Assembly (NCBI GenBank): GCA_964618975.1
Contig: CAZUDI010000056.1
Coordinates: forward strand, 1 to 24,616
Direction: 5' to 3'
DNA length: 24,616 nt
DNA from: CAZUDI01 sp964618975
GTDB taxonomy: Bacteria; Desulfobacterota; Desulfomonilia; UBA1062
Under the pieces are notes generated by a model, which saw only the letters and a program-made list of their open reading frames with translations, was not told where the DNA came from and searched no databases. The position numbers were made by a program, and so were the translations under genes. Below, piece after piece: positions 1 through 7,141 of this stretch; within the stretch, counting starts at the first letter, position 1; the number at the start of each line of letters is the position of its first letter.

Positions 1-116
1 CTGGATATCAGCTCCCCGTCAGCCTCTGCCGTTGCAGGAATTGTGCAAAAGTCTATACACAATCCTACAAATCTTGAGCCTGACTCTTTTTGAAAAATCA
101 CCTTTATTACAGACAC
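1..116 (-). other. possible 5' end of a gene running off the left edge
   Basis: On the minus strand a frame is open from a GTG at 116 (in-frame TAA just upstream) to the window edge, about 38 codons. It could be the start of the next gene of the cluster, since all neighbours share this strand and the gap from the acyltransferase stop at 213 would be about 96 bases. The putative start has only a weak purine-rich stretch (GAAGAGAG) very close to it. I do not recognise the peptide. It may equally be chance, as 116 bases are too few to judge coding character. Confidence 0.15.
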
Positions 117-212
117 TTACTCTCTTCGACTACACTTTTGATATGCCTGCCGACTCCAACCAATTGTTTTTGTTTACAGATTGACCGGACAGTAGTGAGT
201 TGGCATATTTTT

Positions 213-845
213 TCAATTCAGCCCAAACGCTTTTCTTATAATGTCATATCGTTGTTTCCAGCCCTCTTTATCCAATGGAATCAATGCTGTTGAGAGTGTC
301 TTCTTACTACTTAGTATCATCTTTTTATATAACTCTGTTTTCATAACAACCTGCGCGGGATTTCCCATCACAATAGAATTATTTGCAATTTTTCCTCTAA
401 CAACTGAACCTGCACCAATAACACAATTATCTCCTATTATAGTATTTGGTAATATTATTGCGTTCATGCCGATAAAAACATTATTACCAATCACAATCTT
501 CCCATAGTTGTCAATTTCTGGATGCTCTTGCCAAAAAACCCAGACACCTCCATCATGCGTAATAAACCTTACAGCATCAGACACTACCACATGATCTCCT
601 AACTCAAGCAATAAAGGCTCGCTATTGACATCAACCGAGAACAGTTTACAGTCATCACCAATTTGGGCACCCAAATCCCTCAAATACTCTATTCTCCATT
701 GAAAAACATCATCATTTTTCAACACAAGCATATATGCCCTTTGGGCAATTAATTGTAACCTTACATAACTATGAAAAAGTCTCAATTTCGGCCATACTTT
801 TATAAGCACGCGCGCCACTAATAGCTTTACATCAAACTGCATCAT
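213..845 (-). CDS. LbH (hexapeptide-repeat) acyltransferase, 210 aa
   Basis: A predicted O- or N-acyltransferase of the left-handed beta-helix family, probably acetyl-CoA dependent and decorating a sugar of the exopolysaccharide in the cytoplasm. The first ~60 residues are a non-repetitive helical region. Hexapeptide repeats follow (GKIVIGNNVFIGMNAIILP, then TIIGDNCVIGAGSVV), and the block ends with the family hallmark MGNPAQVV. The motif FITHDGG carries the histidine expected to be the catalytic base. The start at 845 is one of two consecutive ATGs preceded by AAAGGA. It begins 13 bases after the stop of the upstream acyltransferase, so the two are probably co-transcribed. Base composition is AT-rich like the rest of the left block. 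The acceptor sugar and acyl donor cannot be told from sequence. Confidence 0.87.
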   Translation of the reverse strand: MMQFDVKLLVARVLIKVWPKLRLFHSYVRLQLIAQRAYMLVLKNDDVFQWRIEYLRDLGAQIGDDCKLFSVDVNSEPLLLELGDHVVVSDAVRFITHDGGVWVFWQEHPEIDNYGKIVIGNNVFIGMNAIILPNTIIGDNCVIGAGSVVRGKIANNSIVMGNPAQVVMKTELYKKMILSSKKTLSTALIPLDKEGWKQRYDIIRKAFGLN

Positions 846-858
846 CTATTAATTTCCT

Positions 859-1416
859 TTATATGATAAATCCGATCTTATCACCGATCGAATCAATAAT
901 TTCATTACGCATCCGTTCATCAAGTTGATCAATCCAATATTCCTCTGAAAGAATCTTTTTGTGCTTAGCATGCACCTCAATCTTACATAAATATTCATCC
1001 AAGGAACAAATAACTCTAGCAGGATTCCCAACAGCAACACTTTCCGGCGGTATATCCTTGGTTACGACTGATCCTGAACCAATGATAGAGTTAGGTCCTA
1101 TAGTTACACAGGGTAAAATTATAACGGAATCTCCAATAAAACAATTTTCCAGAATTGTTATCCGTCCTATCTTGGTATAGCCAAGATGTTTCTTCGTGCT
1201 TGCATCATGTGCGATCAGACGGACATTGGGGCAGATTGTACAGTTGTCCCCAATGGTGATCAGAAAGCAATGGGATGGATCGAAAAAAAAATCTTCAACG
1301 ATCTCTACATTACGTCCCAACTTCAGCCCCTTGCGCTGCAGGTTCTCAATATAACTCCTGCGTTTTCTCTCGTTGAGTTTGCCCAAAAATGTACGTATAA
1401 CCGTATACAAGGTCAT
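859..1416 (-). CDS. LbH acyltransferase (WbbJ/maltose acetyltransferase-like), 185 aa
   Basis: A second hexapeptide acyltransferase, expected to transfer an acetyl or similar acyl group to a sugar hydroxyl or amine of the glycan. Visible features are IGDNCTICPNVRLIAHD, with the likely catalytic His in AHDAS, then the repeats ILENCFIGDSVIILP and VTIGPNSIIGSGSVVTKDI, and the closing GNPARVI. The last ~45 residues are a charged helical tail. The start at 1416 has a strong Shine-Dalgarno (GGAGGAGATGAA before ATG) and lies 62 bases after the EpsI stop. The protein is clearly related to the GC-rich gene at 18589-19299: both begin the helix with GLK(L/I)GRNV and share the AHDA(S/T) and ILE.(C/S)FIG stretches. 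The two are paralogs with very different base composition. Confidence 0.88.
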   Translation of the reverse strand: MTLYTVIRTFLGKLNERKRRSYIENLQRKGLKLGRNVEIVEDFFFDPSHCFLITIGDNCTICPNVRLIAHDASTKKHLGYTKIGRITILENCFIGDSVIILPCVTIGPNSIIGSGSVVTKDIPPESVAVGNPARVICSLDEYLCKIEVHAKHKKILSEEYWIDQLDERMRNEIIDSIGDKIGFII

Positions 1417-1478
1417 TTCATCTCCTCCGCTAAGCTCAACTCTATTACTGAACTTTTAATTAATGATAACAACTCATA

Positions 1479-2135
1479 TTATTCTGACTGTGGATTTAAT
1501 ACATTGTCCGTGTAAGTGTATAAGGGATAAACTGATTGAATTAACTCCATAAATTCCGTCAGTATTTGATCTGTTACTTTTTCATCTGTAATTATTGGTG
1601 CCATAAGTCTTACAAAAGAAGCACTTGCTCTTTCCGCCACAATCCTCTTCCTAAGTATCTGCAGTCGAATGTCAGTTTGACTTGTAGTGATATACCCATC
1701 AACATCAAAGTAATAAAGAACAAGCTGCTGTTGTTGATTGTTCTGCCCTACGATGATTTTCCCAACTTCAAGATTCCTTCCGTTTATGTTTATGTTTGTT
1801 GTTGTCTTTTCTTTAACCTTATTCCCGACACCACCAAGACAGGCTTCCGGCGCATGGAAAGCTATGTTGGTATCATCAAACCATACTATTGATAGATTAA
1901 CAGGAACGTCATATCTCGGCGAATAGTAATTCCGTAGAAATAGGTAGGGGGTTTCTATTCCCTGATAAACGTAATCACTCATTGATATTTCACGGCCTTT
2001 CCAGTCGCCTATTTCCAGGGGAAAATCGTATAATTTATTATTTTTGAGAGGTTCTGTTTTGTTTGCAAAGAATACGAGCCCAGCTGTTATCAATGTGAGA
2101 ACAATTACAACAATAATATTATATGATCGTTTCAT
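1479..2135 (-). CDS. epsI: EpsI family exosortase-associated protein, 218 aa
   Basis: A member of the EpsI/DUF3485 family that accompanies exosortases in exopolysaccharide clusters; in many genomes it is fused to the exosortase C-terminus. It has one N-terminal membrane segment (about residues 7-24) and the remainder would lie in the periplasm. Family features seen are the early DFPLEIGDWKG stretch, HAPEAC with conserved His94, Pro96 and Cys99, and LYYFDVDG. Its exact role is not settled; it is thought to help exosortase-linked glycan export. I chose the ATG at 2135 (MKRSYN) with AAAGGG about 11 bases upstream. A GTG at 2165 would add ten residues but lies inside a dispersed repeat. It is separated from the exosortase by 227 bases, unlike the tight packing of the preceding genes. 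Confidence 0.85.
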   Translation of the reverse strand: MKRSYNIIVVIVLTLITAGLVFFANKTEPLKNNKLYDFPLEIGDWKGREISMSDYVYQGIETPYLFLRNYYSPRYDVPVNLSIVWFDDTNIAFHAPEACLGGVGNKVKEKTTTNININGRNLEVGKIIVGQNNQQQQLVLYYFDVDGYITTSQTDIRLQILRKRIVAERASASFVRLMAPIITDEKVTDQILTEFMELIQSVYPLYTYTDNVLNPQSE

Positions 2136-2160
2136 AATTGCATTAACCCTTTGTATTAGA

Positions 2161-2192
2161 TTCACCGCAGAGGCACAGAGATCGCAGAGAAA
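2161..2192. repeat. fragment of a dispersed 'CACAGAGGCACAGAG'-type intergenic repeat
   Basis: The plus strand begins TTCACCGCAGAGGCACAGAG and goes on ATCGCAGAGAAA. The CAGAG unit occurs three times with ~9-11-base spacing. I recall very similar sequence scattered between genes of many Gram-negative genomes. The first 13 bases recur exactly at 24280-24292. A related scrap (AAACGCAGAGAAAAG) lies at 2346-2360 on the other side of the same gap. Confidence 0.4.
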
Positions 2193-2345
2193 TGATTTTC
2201 CCTTTTATCTTGCCGGGAGACGACGGCAAGTTAAAAAAACTATCATCAAATGAATATGTTCTGAATTAACCATCTATAATTCATCAATCTTTTTCATGTT
2301 GTTCATGGCTGATAATGATATATTCATTCATTATTTCACAGTTGA

Positions 2346-2360
2346 AACGCAGAGAAAAGA
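2346..2360. repeat. second partial copy of the CAGAG-type repeat
   Basis: AAACGCAGAGAAAAG repeats the ending CGCAGAGAAA of the element at 2161-2192 in the same orientation. Together they bracket the 227-base gap between the exosortase and epsI. The rest of that gap (2193-2345) is AT-rich. It holds only a short inverted repeat (CTTGCCG/CGGCAAG at 2209-2230) and no gene I can support. Confidence 0.25.
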
Positions 2361-2362
2361 TC

Positions 2363-3220
2363 TCAGGTTTCTCTTTCTTCATTAATATACTTTAGAAAAA
2401 AAAGCATAATACCAAGACCTATAACAAATACTAGAAGACCTGAGCCATCATGGAGGTAGCTTTCTGGCGAGACGGCTTCCTGGCCATAGCGATGGGCAAT
2501 GAAAAGCAATAATGCTATTCTGATACCATTAAGTAAAATGGAAAGAGGTGGAATTATCAGTAAGAGCAAACCCTTTTTCCACCATACAGTTCGGATAAAA
2601 TAGATAAAGAGAAAACCCAAAGCAAAAAATGAGATCAGAGACCTCATTCCATTACATGGAGTACCCACGATAAAGGTAGTATCGGCAAAATGGATCCTGA
2701 AGCCTTCACGGATATACGGTATGTTCAAAATATCGATAATGTATAAGGATAACGTTGTAGCCATTGATTTTAGAGGTAATGCCACAATGTCAATGATCGC
2801 ATCGGGAATAGGGCACATGAATATCAGAAAGAATAAAGGGAACGCTATTTTTTTGGTAAATGGTCTTCCCAGAAGGAAAAGAGAACATCCGGCAAGATAC
2901 ACTACCATTGAAAAACCTGATATAAAATTAACATCACCCAGCACGCCCAATATATGAAAAACAAGGGCAAACATGATTATCCACAAACCAATTATAGAAC
3001 TGGATGGAGATATATGTCGTAGTTCATCCCTCATCTGATAAATTAGATATGCTGACACAAAGGGGATAAGATAGCCGTGGGAGAAATAAGATTCATTACC
3101 TGAGTACTTAAGATTCAGCCATTGGAAGGTGGGGGAAAAACATGCACAAAAGGATGCTATGACACAACCCCAGAGAATAATATAGGTTCTGTGTTCGTTT
3201 ATTTGTCGTAAATCAATCAT
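2363..3220 (-). CDS. xrt: exosortase family membrane transpeptidase, 285 aa
   Basis: A multi-pass inner-membrane cysteine enzyme that, by family knowledge, cleaves C-terminal PEP-CTERM-like sorting tags and couples the protein to the export/exopolysaccharide pathway. Eight or so hydrophobic segments span nearly the whole length. The three conserved catalytic residues are visible: Cys189 in GTPCNGMRSL, Arg234 in LNGIRIALLLF, and His257 in YLHDGSGL. The ATG at 3220 lies 6 bases past the stop of the glycosyltransferase gene, so translation is probably coupled; the Shine-Dalgarno is weak. The protein has no fused EpsI domain; EpsI is a separate gene downstream. No protein with a PEP-CTERM tail is seen in this window, so substrates must lie elsewhere. 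The subtype (XrtA or other) is not certain. Confidence 0.94.
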   Translation of the reverse strand: MIDLRQINEHRTYIILWGCVIASFCACFSPTFQWLNLKYSGNESYFSHGYLIPFVSAYLIYQMRDELRHISPSSSIIGLWIIMFALVFHILGVLGDVNFISGFSMVVYLAGCSLFLLGRPFTKKIAFPLFFLIFMCPIPDAIIDIVALPLKSMATTLSLYIIDILNIPYIREGFRIHFADTTFIVGTPCNGMRSLISFFALGFLFIYFIRTVWWKKGLLLLIIPPLSILLNGIRIALLLFIAHRYGQEAVSPESYLHDGSGLLVFVIGLGIMLFFLKYINEERET

Positions 3221-3226
3221 ATTGAT

Positions 3227-4354
3227 TCATCTGCGCGAAGGGGTCCACGTTACGAACCGTTCGCCCGTTATATATTTTAACCATGCATGTGCTATAGCAC
3301 GGTTAGCCTGGACAAAATAGAAGGGTATTCTGAATACAAATCTCTTTCCGAATCGATTTGAGCCGATATACGAGCACATATAAAAAAGAATATGCAGCAG
3401 CATTACTGCTCCATAGAACTTACTTCTCAATGCGAGATATGCATTGGACAGAAACGCCGTGACCAGAAAGAAGGGGACGCACCACCGCATCACCTTGTGC
3501 GACCATAACTGGAAGGAGAACAATCCGTACCCCAAAGGATTGAGTAGTTCTGCGTTCCTCATCAATGCCGATATTCCACGGGTGACAGTACGGACCTTTC
3601 TCTCAAACTCCCTGCTTTCATCCTTGATGTTCGTGTAGATTCCAACACTTTCCGGGTCGCTGACACCTCGATACCCTGCTCTCATGGAATTAAGAAGGGT
3701 GTTGAAATCACTGGGTATATCCGTGGGCCAGTTCGTACATACCTCTCTGCGGGCAGCAAAAAATGACCCGCTGAGTCCGACAACGGAATTCACCTGTGAC
3801 TCCAGCGAGCGTAACCACATCTCGTATCTGACATATGCCCCTTCTCCACTTACACGACCATCCTGATCCACGAACCTGTCTTCACTGCTGACACAACCGA
3901 TCGTCCTGTCCGAAAAATTGGCAACAATCTTACTTACTGCATCTTTCTCAAGGATTGTTGCAACATCGGTGAACACAATGACCTCCCCGGAAGAATTCTC
4001 AATAGCACATTTCTGGGCAAACTCTTTACCTCCCCTTCCGGGAGATCTCACCAGTTTGATGCCTTCATGTGCATATTGCCCAACAATCTCATCGGTTGCA
4101 TCCGTGGAACAATCAGAGGCAAATATAACTTCCAACCTATCGCGAGGATAATCAAGCTCGAGCGTGTTTCTGATCTTATCTGCAATCCTTCTTTCTTCAT
4201 TATGAACGGTGATGATCAATGTGACCGAAGGAAGGTATCTTGGATCTTTGTTCACCCTCTTTTGTATTACCAAAGAAAGCGGAAACAACAACAGCGGATA
4301 CCCAAAATAAGTATACACAACAATAAAGACAGACAGCCAGAACAATGTCAGCAT
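3227..4354 (-). CDS. membrane-anchored family 2 glycosyltransferase, 375 aa
   Basis: A predicted inverting GT2 enzyme using a nucleotide sugar to extend the lipid-linked glycan at the cytoplasmic face of the inner membrane. Layout: an N-terminal membrane segment (about residues 3-30), the GT-A domain (about 40-270), and two to three C-terminal membrane segments (about 285-350). Visible motifs are TLIITVHNEERRI at the start of the fold, ASDCSTDAT (nucleotide-binding Asp), VIVFTDVATIL (the DxD-like metal site), LSGSFFAARR, and IPSDFNTLLNSMRAGYRG (region of the catalytic base). Its ATG overlaps the end of the aminotransferase gene by 7 bases (ATGCTGA), a sign of translational coupling. Chain-synthase type GT2 enzymes look alike, so polymerising activity is possible but less likely at this length. 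Confidence 0.9.
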   Translation of the reverse strand: MLTLFWLSVFIVVYTYFGYPLLLFPLSLVIQKRVNKDPRYLPSVTLIITVHNEERRIADKIRNTLELDYPRDRLEVIFASDCSTDATDEIVGQYAHEGIKLVRSPGRGGKEFAQKCAIENSSGEVIVFTDVATILEKDAVSKIVANFSDRTIGCVSSEDRFVDQDGRVSGEGAYVRYEMWLRSLESQVNSVVGLSGSFFAARREVCTNWPTDIPSDFNTLLNSMRAGYRGVSDPESVGIYTNIKDESREFERKVRTVTRGISALMRNAELLNPLGYGLFSFQLWSHKVMRWCVPFFLVTAFLSNAYLALRSKFYGAVMLLHILFYMCSYIGSNRFGKRFVFRIPFYFVQANRAIAHAWLKYITGERFVTWTPSRR

Positions 4355-5520
4355 TGGTAATATTCCTTCACTTCAAAAGCAATTCGCCGCGCCGTTTCGC
4401 AAGAAATATATCCATGTGTCGGCAGCGTTATAAGAGACTTGCTGATATGATCAGCACCTTCTGTCATATTGTCATCCCCGAGGATAAACGGCCTTATTGT
4501 CGGCTCATGCAGGAGTGCATTGGGATACATTCTCCTCACTCCCATACTTTTGAGACGCATTGATATCCTTTTCGGCCCTGCCATAACAGGGAATCTGGTG
4601 AATACCGGGATCGAGTCATCAGCTATTGGAATTGTCTTGTCTTCATCGAATGCATCCGTGTATTCATTTGCCACTGTGTTTCGATGAGTATTATGAGTTC
4701 TTAGTACATTAAAAGACCTCGCTCCCACCCTTTGAGCTATCGTGTCCATTGACGTGATATTAAATCCGGGATCAAAAACTGTCTTTCCCAATCCCAAGGG
4801 TAAGAACTCTGCGATTCCGTAGAGCATCGGATGGGACACTATCTGTGTGGCAAGTATCTTCGGTATCGTTCTGAGCTCACAATACGGAGGGTTTTTTTTC
4901 ATTACATGTAGAACAGACTTGTTCCCCACCAAGGCTCCTCCACAGCCGATTGGAAGAGGCTTTCCCCTGCCGAAACTATACAGACCGAAATCCCCCAGCA
5001 TGCCCAGAAAGGCTCCCTTTATTGTCCCACCCAAAGCTTGAGCCGCATCTTCGATGACATAAATATTATTCCCCCGAGCAATCGATTTTATAGGATCAAC
5101 AGGTGTGGGGATGCCGAACAGATGTTGTGTAATCACCGCCAACGTGTTCTCTCCCATATTATTCTCAAGGGAACCCATGTCGGGGTATAGTGTCCGGGGA
5201 TCCAGATCATATACTCTTATTTTGAGACCGGCCCGGACTACAGATGCAGCCACGCTGTAACAGGTATACCCGGGAATCAACACTTCATCACGACCGGATT
5301 TATCCATGTTATTCAAAGCTTTGAGCAACAATACGAGCAGAGATCTCCCGCTGTTTCCCAACACACATTCCTCGGCATTCAGATATGTACACAACTTTTG
5401 CGCAAAACAATCCGGACCCGGGAATAGACTACCTATCAAAGAGGAGAGAGGAATTCTACTTTCAGCAGGAGCATACCACACAATTCTTTCTGTTGCGGAC
5501 GAACAGCCTTTTTTCGTCAT
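4348..5520 (-). CDS. DegT/DnrJ/EryC1/StrS aminotransferase, 390 aa
   Basis: A PLP-dependent sugar aminotransferase that would turn a nucleotide-linked keto sugar into an amino sugar, giving an amine that the N-acyltransferases of the cluster could modify. Family features: LGNSGRSLL near residue 55 (phosphate/ring contacts), VLIPGYTC near 81, VIEDAAQALGG with Asp158 for the PLP ring nitrogen, and SFGRGKPLPIGCGGALV with Lys187 as the Schiff-base lysine. The ATG at 5520 lacks a clear Shine-Dalgarno but sits 21 bases after the stop of the relic at 5542. Its N-terminus (WYAPAESRIPL) has a look-alike in that relic (WYPPAETRLPL). The gene is AT-richer than the FemAB gene only 330 bases away. Substrate is not predictable from the sequence. 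Confidence 0.92.
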   Translation of the reverse strand: MTKKGCSSATERIVWYAPAESRIPLSSLIGSLFPGPDCFAQKLCTYLNAEECVLGNSGRSLLVLLLKALNNMDKSGRDEVLIPGYTCYSVAASVVRAGLKIRVYDLDPRTLYPDMGSLENNMGENTLAVITQHLFGIPTPVDPIKSIARGNNIYVIEDAAQALGGTIKGAFLGMLGDFGLYSFGRGKPLPIGCGGALVGNKSVLHVMKKNPPYCELRTIPKILATQIVSHPMLYGIAEFLPLGLGKTVFDPGFNITSMDTIAQRVGARSFNVLRTHNTHRNTVANEYTDAFDEDKTIPIADDSIPVFTRFPVMAGPKRISMRLKSMGVRRMYPNALLHEPTIRPFILGDDNMTEGADHISKSLITLPTHGYISCETARRIAFEVKEYYQC

Positions 5521-5541
5521 ATCATGGATTGCACTACAATA

Positions 5542-5846
5542 CTAAAGTGTTATGTACTTCCTTATGCGGGGACCCACAATATTCGCCAGTGGAATAAGAC
5601 TTGTGGACCAGAGCCTTTCAATCTTATCACGCAGTGTTCCCATGGTTATACCGCTATCTGCGAATAAGCTCTTAAATACCTTCATCGCCCCATGACAGAG
5701 CCCGCTGGCATCGGAATTATGCAAAGTTTTCGCCTTGGCGATAGCAGGCAGGGGCAGACGTGTCTCGGCCGGGGGATACCAGCAATGGTCTGTCAGGGCG
5801 TTCAAATGTATGCGGTCTGGTTCAGGGTAGACATCAAGGATCACCT
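5542..5846 (-). pseudogene. composite gene relic between femAB and the aminotransferase gene
   Basis: This 305-base stretch is open in one minus-strand frame that ends at the TAG at 5542, but it has no convincing start. Two parts of its translation echo the flanking intact genes. The middle (HCWYPPAETRLPL) resembles the aminotransferase N-terminus (IVWYAPAESRIPL). The very end (LIPLANIVGPRIRKYITL) resembles the FemAB C-terminus (LPLGVANAFGPVLRRYITL), and both stop after ITL. Composition is intermediate between the AT-rich left and GC-rich right blocks. The simplest reading is a scar of recombination carrying 5' and 3' remnants of lost homologs. A small intact gene starting at the TTG near 5807 is possible but has no ribosome-binding site. 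Confidence 0.45.
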
Positions 5847-6893
5847 TCAGAGGGTGATGTAGCGACGCAGGACGGGCCCGAAGGCATTGGCGACCCCCAG
5901 CGGAAGCCGGGCCCACTGCTGGGCGAAAAGCTCACGCACACGGCCGCCCGAGCGGACGGCACGGGAGTGCCCCCCCCCATCTTCCATATACCAGTACAGC
6001 GGTTGGGGTTGGGCCCCCCACTGCTGCTTGAATTTGTAGGTGCCCTCGTCCGGGGTGGAGCGTCCGAAGCTGAAGCGCCGGTAGCCGTTGTCGCAGGCAT
6101 AGGACAAAAAGCCCCAGTAGAGCAGCATGTTGGGTGCCAGGCGGTTATAGGCCTGCAGAGACGAGGCCCACGGGATGCCGACATCCTCGCCGCAGCACAG
6201 GATGATGCCGGCGGCCAGGGGGATGTCTCCCTGATAGACCACGCCTACCCGGGCATCCTCGCCATAGGTGCTCACAACCGTCTGGATCCAGCCCCGTGAG
6301 TGAACCGGCGAGCCCAGGTCGCGCATGTTGGAGCCAAAGACCTGATAGAAATCCTGCAGTTTCTCCTGGGAGCCGATTCTGAACTCCAGGCCCTCCTTGA
6401 GGGGCTTCCGGATCTGGCTGCGCAGTTTGGACTTGAAGCCGTCCCACAGCTGCTGGGAGGTTTCGGGAAGGTCGAGCACCATGCGGGCCTTTTCGGATGT
6501 CACCACCAGCCCGGGCATGGCATCCAGCACCGGCTCAGCCTGCCGGCAGCGGATCTCCAGCTTGCTTCCCAGTTTGACCGAGAGGGCGGCGGCCTCCCGG
6601 CAGAGGAGCTCGGATACGGCCTCGTTCTCGGCCAGGATGCCCCCGTAGTCGCAGAAGGGCTGGGAAACCAGGGATCCTCTGAAAAGCGGCGGTTTGACGT
6701 GCACGAGGGGCAGGATGCCCCGAACCTCGCCCCCCTCACCTTCCGCCAGCAGGAAATAGGCCTGATGCCGGTAGGCCTGCTCGATGGCCTGCCGCCAGGC
6801 AAAGAGGTGATAGGGCCCCCTCGAGGCATGGTCACGCACGTACTCGTCCCACCGGGCCTGGTCGATCGTTTCGGCACACCTGACTGTAGTCAT
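5847..6893 (-). CDS. femAB: FemAB-related GNAT-fold protein, exosortase/PEP-CTERM associated type, 348 aa
   Basis: A FemAB/MprF-like double-GNAT protein of the kind found beside exosortases. By homology it transfers an aminoacyl or acyl group to an amine of the cell-surface glycan, though the reaction has not been established for this subfamily. Seen: an N-terminal half with PYHLFAWRQAIEQAY and a hydrophobic GILPLVHVK strand, a helical linker with FKSKLRSQIRKPLKEGLEF (about 160), and the C-terminal signature FGRSTPDEGTYKFKQQWGA with QPLYWY after it. The ATG at 6893 has a modest GAAAG upstream. Nine consecutive G (coding strand; 5970-5978) encode Gly-Gly-Gly near the C-terminus, a slip-prone tract. 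It is the last gene of the GC-rich block; the 247 bases upstream (6894-7141) hold no gene I can support. Confidence 0.92.
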   Translation of the reverse strand: MTTVRCAETIDQARWDEYVRDHASRGPYHLFAWRQAIEQAYRHQAYFLLAEGEGGEVRGILPLVHVKPPLFRGSLVSQPFCDYGGILAENEAVSELLCREAAALSVKLGSKLEIRCRQAEPVLDAMPGLVVTSEKARMVLDLPETSQQLWDGFKSKLRSQIRKPLKEGLEFRIGSQEKLQDFYQVFGSNMRDLGSPVHSRGWIQTVVSTYGEDARVGVVYQGDIPLAAGIILCCGEDVGIPWASSLQAYNRLAPNMLLYWGFLSYACDNGYRRFSFGRSTPDEGTYKFKQQWGAQPQPLYWYMEDGGGHSRAVRSGGRVRELFAQQWARLPLGVANAFGPVLRRYITL

Positions 6894-7141
6894 AGAATTC
6901 TTTCAAGGATCATCATGACAACGTCACGATGTATCATCTTCGTGGCTGCGGAACAAACAATCATACAACAGACATCAGGGCAACATGATAGATTTCACAC
7001 CGATCGCTTCCCGGCAGGGCCTCCGCCCGCACAGGTGATGACACGCTCACTTCCCCAGGGCAGTGCATTCCATGAAACAGATGGTTCAGATCCCACTCCT
7101 CCTCTATCTCTTATTGGAACAACAACTTCCGTAAATGCTGC

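Noticed and set aside
2209..2230. Inverted repeat CTTGCCG/CGGCAAG as a terminator for the exosortase gene
   Set aside because: On the minus strand the T-run precedes rather than follows the stem, and the stem is only 7 bp.
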